Origin: Conus ventricosus
Taxonomy: Eukaryota; Mollusca; Gastropoda; Neogastropoda; Conidae
Direction: 5' to 3'
Assembly: GCA_018398815.1 (NCBI GenBank)
Contig: CM031616.1
Coordinates: forward strand, 68,989,143-69,053,142
DNA length: 64,000 nucleotides
The notes under the pieces were generated by a model. That model was not told the DNA's origin. It saw only the letters and a program-made list of their open reading frames with translations, and did no database searches. Made by a program: the position numbers and the translations under genes. This document shows positions 58,520-64,000 of this stretch, in pieces (position 1 is the stretch's first letter; each line of letters opens with the position of its first letter).

Positions 58520-59640
58520 TACAGCAGTAATTGCTGTAGCCAAGCTTTTATGGCAGCTCTAATCGCCATTTGTAGTACATCCGGCATTGTATAATTTAAA
58601 GCATTTATATGAAGATAGTGCTGGCCACACACTACTCCTCTCCATACTGGTAGATGTACTAAGGTCTGCCTAACCCTATCAGTTTTGCCAGACATTCGAA
58701 AAGCCATTCAGTTGCATAAGGGCCACTTTAAAAGGGAGATAAACTAGTTAGAATTAGAAAAGTAGAAAAGTATACACATCTTAATACACAGATCAGCTTG
58801 CACATGAACACTGAATCTGTAGTTAACAATCAATCAAGTCTAATACAAACTGAGAAAAATACAACCCGGTTCTTGCTGCCGTAGCGGTTTACAAAGTGGG
58901 AGTGACACGTAACCTCTAGAACATTCGCTGACGACACTAGCGCGCTGTCAACCTGAAATTGAATACGCCCCCCTCACCCCCACCCCTCACCTGGCAATCC
59001 CAGTCTCTCGCTTTATTGATTTTTTGGTCGCTTGCCGTGCGCTGTGTGAACAGAGGTAGCGCGTCTCGTAGCCGTAAATTAAACGGAGGTTTCGGCCTCG
59101 TGTCCCGCCTATCTGTTACACATAGTTTTGTAGGTTAGAAATTAGTCAGAATAAGTGTGCGGATCTTATGTTAAAATATAAAATTTCACCATCAATAGTC
59201 AAACACGTATTAAAAATAGCTACATCTTGTTTCATTTCCTTGAACCCAACAAACCTTTAAGATAGCCGTTCATTTCCAAAGCAGTAGTCACTTTTTTCGT
59301 TTTCTAAAAAACAATCTCTCCGGTTTCACAACATGCAGTTAAAGTAAACTTATGGACTCGAATAACAAACCTGTTCTTCAGTAACGTTTTAGCCATTTTA
59401 AAATAACACAAGTAAAACACAGTGGTCACAACAGAGCGCAAGTCCAAGCAACAATGGCGACCCAGTCGTGTCACGTGACAGCCTCGATCTGGTTTGTCGA
59501 CGTGGCAATCTCGAATTTCTGATGCAACCCATTGCAACCCGGCCGAGTGTGCTTCGTTTAAACAGCACAGGCTAGGTGCAAACTGCCGCGAGCCGTAAAT
59601 TAAGTGATCAGATTTCAGCACCGTGTACAAAGTTTGCGGA
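58520..59640. other. Non-coding right arm of the Polinton-like element
   Basis: About 1.1 kb with no coding similarity. It is cleaner in sequence quality than the element's centre. Confidence 0.5.
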
Positions 59641-59659
59641 TTTTATGTCATTTAATTGA

Positions 59660-59808
59660 GAGAGAGAAAGAGTGGTGTGTGTGTGTGTGTGTGTGTCTGT
59701 CTGTCTGCCCGCCTCTCTGTCTGTCTGTCTGTCTCTCTCTCTGTTCTCTCTTCTCTGTCTGTCTGTCTGTCTGCCGGTGATTCTCTCTCTCTCTCTCTCT
59801 CTCTCTTC
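59660..59808. repeat. CT/GT/GTCT microsatellite
   Basis: (GT)n, (CTGT)n and (CT)n tracts immediately inside the right terminal repeat of the Polinton-like element. Open frames of ERERER or SLSVCLS type are repeat translations. Confidence 0.9.
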
Positions 59809-59898
59809 CGCCACAGGGAAAGGCGGCTTTTAGGCCACTTTCGCCCAAAAACTCGGTGGAGGAGCAAGTGGCGTAGAATGAAGGTTTTCCTGTTCTCT

Positions 59899-59996
59899 CC
59901 CGCATAACTATGCAGAGCATAACAACATTTTGATGTAGCCTTGGTGTTCTAGCCTATGTCAATTAGCCTGACACAGCCTTAAGCCAAGGCAGAATG
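59899..59996 (-). repeat. SINE-like element A, split copy, inner half
   Basis: Matches 34527-34617 (cgcataactatgcagagca, tgtagccttggtgttctag, cacagccttaagccaagg). It continues the copy interrupted at 45019. It is followed by the second aggcagatggg at 59997-60007. Confidence 0.88.
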
Positions 59997-60112
59997 AGGC
60001 AGATGGGTTACAGCTGGAGCGAATTAGAAAAGATTGCCCAGGACCGTGGACGTTGGCGGGCAGTTGTTGATGGCGCATGCTCTGGCAAGAGCAATGGGCC
60101 TAAGTAAGTAAG
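59997..60112 (+). mobile_element. Non-LTR retrotransposon reverse transcriptase 3' end, right half
   Basis: Resumes the LINE interrupted at 44794: QMGYSWSELEKIAQDRGR, then WRAVVDGACSGKSNGPK and a stop, ending in (TAAG)n at about 60097-60112. The wording matches the C-terminal end of non-LTR reverse transcriptases (SWxxLExxAQDRxxWRxxV). With 44379-44794 it forms one element split by 15.2 kb. Confidence 0.75.
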
Positions 60113-60627
60113 TGAGCCGGAGCCGGAATAGCTCAGTTGGTAGAGCGCCTGACTCGTAATCTTGGTGATCCTGGGGTTGCGGGTTCGAACCTCCGCCGGG
60201 CCGTTTCGGTACAGGGGATTTTTCCCTCGGAGTTAACATTGGTTCTGACTCCTTTTCCCATACAGTCCTTCGAATGAGACTATAAACCGAGGTTCCGTGT
60301 GTGAACGCATGCATAACATCTTGCACACACGTAAAATCCCATCACCAACTTTCGAAGAGTAGACCAGTTTGGCCGTTGGTATGGATGACACGTTAACACA
60401 TAGCATGCACCCTGCGTGAGAAATGGAAAGAATGAAGGAAGTAAGGAAAATGAGTGATCGATATTGAACGATATTGACTGGATGACACGGGAAACGACTG
60501 AATGAAGCGCCAGCTGGCAGCTCTTCAGTCGGCACTACCCAGGTAGGCAGCCTGTTGTGTAAACGAGTGTGGATTGTAAAGCGCTTAGAGCTTGGCCTCT
60601 AGCCGAGAATAGGCGCTATATAAGTAT

Positions 60628-60662
<35 letters not shown>
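60113..60662 (+). repeat. tRNA-derived SINE with ATT tail
   Basis: The head is tRNA-like: A box tagctcagttggtag at about 60129, a ctcgtaa anticodon-loop-like segment (Thr-CGT type), and B box gggttcgaacc at about 60181. A 9-bp insertion (ggtgatcct) lies between them. The body has cagtccttcgaatgagacta and the 3' end has taggcgctatataagtattc and (ATT)n, as in SINEs mobilised by L2/CR1-like LINEs. It sits directly after the (TAAG)n tail of the LINE. It is not a functional tRNA because the acceptor stem does not pair. Confidence 0.85.
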
Positions 60663-60721
60663 TTGAGGCCTTGCGTAAGTTTGAGCCAGCATTTGATAAA
60701 CTGATAATTGATCAAATTAAT

Positions 60722-60752
60722 ACCCCCCCCCCACCTCCACCCCCCCCCCCTC
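60722..60752. repeat. Poly-C tract
   Basis: Interrupted C run. No gene is seen from 60663 to about 61740. Confidence 0.85.
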
Positions 60753-61448
60753 CAAATCAGTTCACTTTCTTTTTAATTCCACCGATGAAATCATTCACAT
60801 TCTTCAAATACATGACCTTCCCCTTATAAGCTGACGTCACATTTCAGGTCTTTGCACTCACCTGTGACGCTATCTTTGGTCCAGGTGGTTTTCCCCGGAC
60901 AGTCCCGTTCTTTTGGTTTCAATCTGTCTGCTTGAAACCACCTGGCTTGTACCTTGATGGCCATAGGAAAGAAAACGAGGAGAATCAGCTTTAAGGTACA
61001 AGAAAAAAATAAATCTCAAAACAATCATTGTGCCAGTCTATAAATACTCGACTCTTAGGCAAAGCCTTAACACATCAATTTTGGTGTGCAGCCTGTAACA
61101 GCGCTGGCGTATGAGCAAATGGGGAAGGAGTGGGGGAGGGGGTAGGAGGAGGCGGGACTGCCCTCTTCCAAAGTACTATAAAAGGGAGGGGTGGGGGAGG
61201 GAATTTCCTGTTAAAAAAACAATTGTAAAAACGCGTGATGGGGGAAGGTGGAGGACAATTCTCATCAAAAAAAAAAAAAAAATTGTGAAGTAGAGAACGG
61301 GGAGGGGGTATGCTCTCCTAGAGTTTGGCTGATATCACAAGAATAGTTTGACAGATTTTCTTTACAGTCCGAGAAGGGGTGTCCATAGGACTCTGGGAGG
61401 TCTTCACATGTCAGAAATGCGATGTTTGTCAGCCAGAGGATCTGGGCA

Positions 61449-61580
61449 CACACACACACACATACACATGCGCGCGCGCGTTGAAGCACATCACGACTTG
61501 CACACCCAAACACGCACACACCCGCGCGTGCACACGCAGACCCACACACACAGAGTCACACACACACACACACACACACA
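61449..61580. repeat. CA/CG-rich microsatellite
   Basis: (CA)n with GCGC interruptions. The frames across it are repeat translations. Confidence 0.9.
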
Positions 61581-61759
61581 GCCCTCACTGACGTCGGAGC
61601 GTAACATTGTGGCTGAGCTGTGCTCACTGGATAGGAGTCTCGCTGTTGACCCGTCAATGTAGGTGTGTGGCTGTCGTCCGTCCTGTCAGCCGGCGAATGT
61701 GCTACAGTGTGACATTTTTATGTCGCTCTTGGGAATTAAACCCACGGCTTGACAACAAG

Positions 61760-61790
61760 ATGGCGGACAGCTTCTACCATTCACCAGCAG
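61760..61790 (+). CDS. Candidate first coding exon of an unidentified gene
   Basis: ATGGCGGACAGC in strong Kozak context (caacaagATGG), encoding MADSFYHSPA plus one base. It is followed at once by a good donor gtaggg. The upstream region is GC-richer and CpG-containing. Too short for identification; a chance match is possible. Confidence 0.3.
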
Positions 61791-62340
61791 GTAGGGTTTT
61801 ACGTTGTTCGCCAGGAGGTCGCATTTCATAATATGTAAGGAGTAGTAGTAGAACAGGATCGGCAAATATTTCCCATTCTAATTTAAAACTGAAAAATAAC
61901 GCCGAAATCCAACTTCCCGATTCATGAACCAGTCAATATCAAGTGTTTATTTAAGGCAGAAAAACCTGCTATGAAAGATTCCCGCTACCCCCTCCCTCCC
62001 CCTCCCCGCTTTCCCTTCCTTCCCCGCCCACCTCCGTCCTAACTCATGCATGTATTTTTGAAGACAGGGCGGAAAGAGCTTTGCAAGAAGATTCCCTTTT
62101 TGCCCCCCACATGTAAACTGTTGTTTCTATCAAACGCGAGGGAAGATTTAGTGAGGCTAAAATGTCCCAACTCCTGCACAGGCCAGCCACCAAAAGAAAC
62201 CCGTGTGGTCATGCAGTGTCACTTCGAAGCTGTCTGGAGGCCTGTATCCGATCCCACATACCCAGACCATCACCAAATGAGTCGCCTGCTGACGTGAGTT
62301 CGAGCCACCCGTGAGGTTCGGATTGAAAACCCTCTGTGAG

Positions 62341-62819
62341 GGCCAGAATAGCCTAGTGGTAGAGCGCCGGACTCGTAATCTTGGGGTTGCGGGTTCGAAT
62401 CTCCGCCGGGCCGTTACGGTACAGGGGATTTTCCCCTCAGTGTTGTTGACATTGGTTCTGACCCCATTTCCTATACAGTCCTTCGAATGAGACGATAAAC
62501 CGAGGTTCCGTGTGTGAACGCACGCGTAACATCTTGCACACACGTCAAATCCCATCAGCAACTTTCGGAAGAGAAGGCAAGTTTGGCCGTTAGTATGGAT
62601 GACACGTTACACCTAGCACGCACCTTCCCCGAAATTGGAGTATGGCTGCCTTAATGGCGGGATAAAACAACAACAACAACAAAACGGTCATACACACAAA
62701 ACTCCACTCCCTTTGTTGGGTAGATGGGATTAATCCTTGCCTGTCTATACTGGGAGTGTCCGCAGGAGTATAAGCCTGCGTACGCGAGAAAAAAGAAAAG
62801 AAAAAAAAAGAAAAGAAAA
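62341..62819 (+). repeat. tRNA-derived SINE with 14-bp target duplication
   Basis: Flanked by the exact direct repeat gaaaaccctctgtg (62325-62338 and 62820-62833). The head has A box tagcctagtggtag and B box gggttcgaatc with a ctcgtaa loop. The body is close to that of the SINE at 60113 up to about 62620 (cagtccttcgaatgagacg). It then switches to a different end with ggagtatggctgcc, an inserted (AAC)n, aacggtcatacacacaaaac and an A/G-rich tail. The shared end links it to element A at 34313. Confidence 0.93.
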
Positions 62820-62989
62820 GAAAACCCTCTGTGCCCACCCCAGACAACTGATTGAGATCAAGGAAGATGAAGATGGCAGTAGGGGATAGTCTCCGGCTTT
62901 CGTAACTGCCAGACATTGCACTACTGCAGGGTCACTTTGGTGGTGTTCGGTGCTGTGTTCCGAGTCAACGTATCCTGGACATCACCTAC

Positions 62990-63061
62990 TGACGACAGTG
63001 GACTCGCTTGCTGATTGGCGGGGGCCACTACAATGGCGGTAGAACGTTCATCTTCGTCCAT
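62990..63061 (-). CDS. Candidate first coding exon, minus-strand gene
   Basis: ATG at 63061 in strong context (ccaagATGG) opens MDEDERSTAIVVAPANQQAS and continues PLSS to a donor-like gtaggt. If not spliced there, it stays open to a TAG at 62921 (46 residues). CpG-rich surroundings and the facing gene at 63322 suggest a divergent promoter. No family is recognised; later exons would lie toward lower coordinates and were not found. Confidence 0.35.
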
Positions 63062-63321
63062 CTTGGAGCCGAGAGAGAGAGAGAGATTAACCCTGATGCA
63101 TTCTACTGGCATAGCATGTGTACAGCTGTAGTGCCAAGGGAGACAATTTATCAGCGACGAATAGAGAATCATGCAGTGTTCTGATGTCTGACAAAACAGG
63201 GACCGTACAGCAAAGGGATGCGCAGCTGGGCGGCTTCCCCTTCTCTGAGTCACTAACGAAGTACTGAAAGGGGCGGGCCCCACCACCTAGTGCGTACAGA
63301 ACTTCCGGTGTCGGTGGTAAC
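63062..63321. promoter_or_regulatory. Possible divergent promoter
   Basis: About 260 bp between two outward-facing candidate start codons. It includes acttccggtg at 63301-63310, an ETS-family-like site common near housekeeping start sites. No TATA box was noted. Confidence 0.3.
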
Positions 63322-63351
63322 ATGGAGTTTGGCAGCCAAAACATCGTTGGG
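63322..63351 (+). CDS. First coding exon of an unidentified plus-strand gene
   Basis: ATG in good context (gtaacATGG) encodes MEFGSQNIVG and is followed by donor gtaagc, phase 0. An in-phase second exon lies at 63708. The product is not recognised from 48 residues. Confidence 0.5.
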
Positions 63352-63707
63352 GTAAGCATTCTTTTTCCATAATTCAGCGGTTGTTATGCGTTTACTATAA
63401 GACATGTGTTATGACTTTGTGTTGTGGAGGAATGTAGAGTGCGAAACCTATCGACATGTGCAAGTAATTGCCCTATAACTGATAACACGGCCACAGTTTA
63501 CTCGGCGTACAAGCGTGTAAACAAACCATGCCTGTGCTCGAGAGATGCGCTAGTCAGTGTGTAGTTGTGCTCCGCGCAGCTTTAGTCTTTTTCATGTCTC
63601 CCTTCTTGTATGCATTGATGTACAGCTGGTTGCTATATTTTTCAGTACTTTCGTAGATTCAGTCTTCGTTTTGGTTATTATAGTGGGTATTGCTGGTTCA
63701 TTTGTAG

Positions 63708-63821
63708 GAAACAGAAGCGACTGCAGTGAACACTGCTCAGCCTGTTGCAATGGCAGAGAAACGAACACCGATAGCAGTCGCTGATTCATCAAAAAAAGGC
63801 AGCGAACCACAGCCAATGTTG
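63708..63821 (+). CDS. Second exon of the unidentified plus-strand gene
   Basis: A 114-nt, 38-codon exon from acceptor tttgtag to donor gtaagt, phase 0 at both ends. It encodes ETEATAVNTAQPVAMAEKRT, then PIAVADSSKKGSEPQPML. It is Ala/Thr/Pro/Lys-rich and probably disordered. Clean splice sites and phase agreement with 63322-63351 support it. The gene continues past the window. Confidence 0.55.
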
Positions 63822-63833
63822 GTAAGTTAATTC

Positions 63834-63988
<155 letters not shown>

Positions 63989-64000
63989 AAATGTGTTATG

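Larger units (their letters stand above)
45020..59898. mobile_element. Polinton/Maverick-like element
   Basis: A 14.9-kb insertion whose left end agagaaaaaggaaaaccttc matches the reverse complement of its right end (59867-59898) and whose terminal repeats extend imperfectly to about 75 bp. A 4-bp cccg flanks both sides (45016-45019, 59899-59902). The uninterrupted host repeat at 34521-34530 reads caatccccgc, confirming the junctions. Contents fit a Polinton: packaging ATPase, protein-primed DNA polymerase B and integrase. Six-bp duplications and AG..CT termini are usual in Polintons; here the ends are AG..CT but only four duplicated bases are certain. All genes are frame-broken, partly by apparent consensus error. 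Confidence 0.85.

Noticed and set aside
60125..60200. Possible functional tRNA gene (Thr-like anticodon loop)
   Set aside because: The acceptor stem does not pair, a 9-bp insertion lies in the anticodon-variable region and a SINE body follows. The same applies at 62345-62415.

Overview
The window looks like genomic DNA of a lophotrochozoan, most likely a marine gastropod mollusc. The grounds are a vertebrate-like intron-rich gene, tRNA-derived SINEs, TA-flanked Tc1 and Tigger transposons, a Polinton/Maverick-type element, and very many CA/CT microsatellites. No prokaryotic operon structure, rRNA or CRISPR array is present.

Positions 1-27903 hold the 3' two thirds of one plus-strand gene, a C-terminal-motor kinesin (kinesin-14, KIFC1/HSET type). 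Seven motor-domain exons are recognised, from the neck/first beta strand (GNIRVFCRVRP) to the stop codon at 26556-26558. The exons coding for the stalk lie before the window. One or more middle motor exons are not found and should lie in the 4.1-21.4 kb intron interval. Most of that interval (about 8.3-21.3 kb) has abnormally inflated homopolymer runs and looks like unpolished long-read consensus. Two introns of the gene carry minisatellites whose repeat unit includes the 3' splice site and the first bases of the next exon. About 24 decoy acceptors precede one exon and 12 precede the last exon. In the last intron the decoys encode an alternative C-terminus with its own stop.

Positions 28-36 kb hold no recognised gene, only SINE remnants, several minisatellites and a 125-bp-armed inverted repeat. 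At 36485-38018 is a Tc1-like transposon with a frame-broken transposase. At 39485-43803 is a complete-looking pogo/Tigger-type element: terminal inverted repeats, TA duplication, an intron-containing CENP-B/DDE transposase with a PIP-box-like motif and a 9-residue tandem repeat. Downstream, inside the same terminal repeats, is an OTU-like cysteine-protease-like reading frame.

Positions 44.4-60.1 kb are a three-level nest: a non-LTR retrotransposon 3' end, split by a SINE (11-bp target duplication), itself split by a 14.9-kb Polinton-like element (45020-59898). The uninterrupted SINE copy at 34313-34618 shows the empty insertion site. Within the Polinton, a packaging ATPase, protein-primed family B DNA polymerase, DDE integrase and a few small proteins are recognisable, all frame-broken. 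Capsid genes could not be confirmed.

Positions 60.1-64 kb contain two tRNA-derived SINEs (one with a clean 14-bp target duplication) and the likely 5' ends of host genes: a small candidate first exon at 61760, and a divergent pair around 63061 (minus) and 63322 (plus) with spliced exons running off the window.
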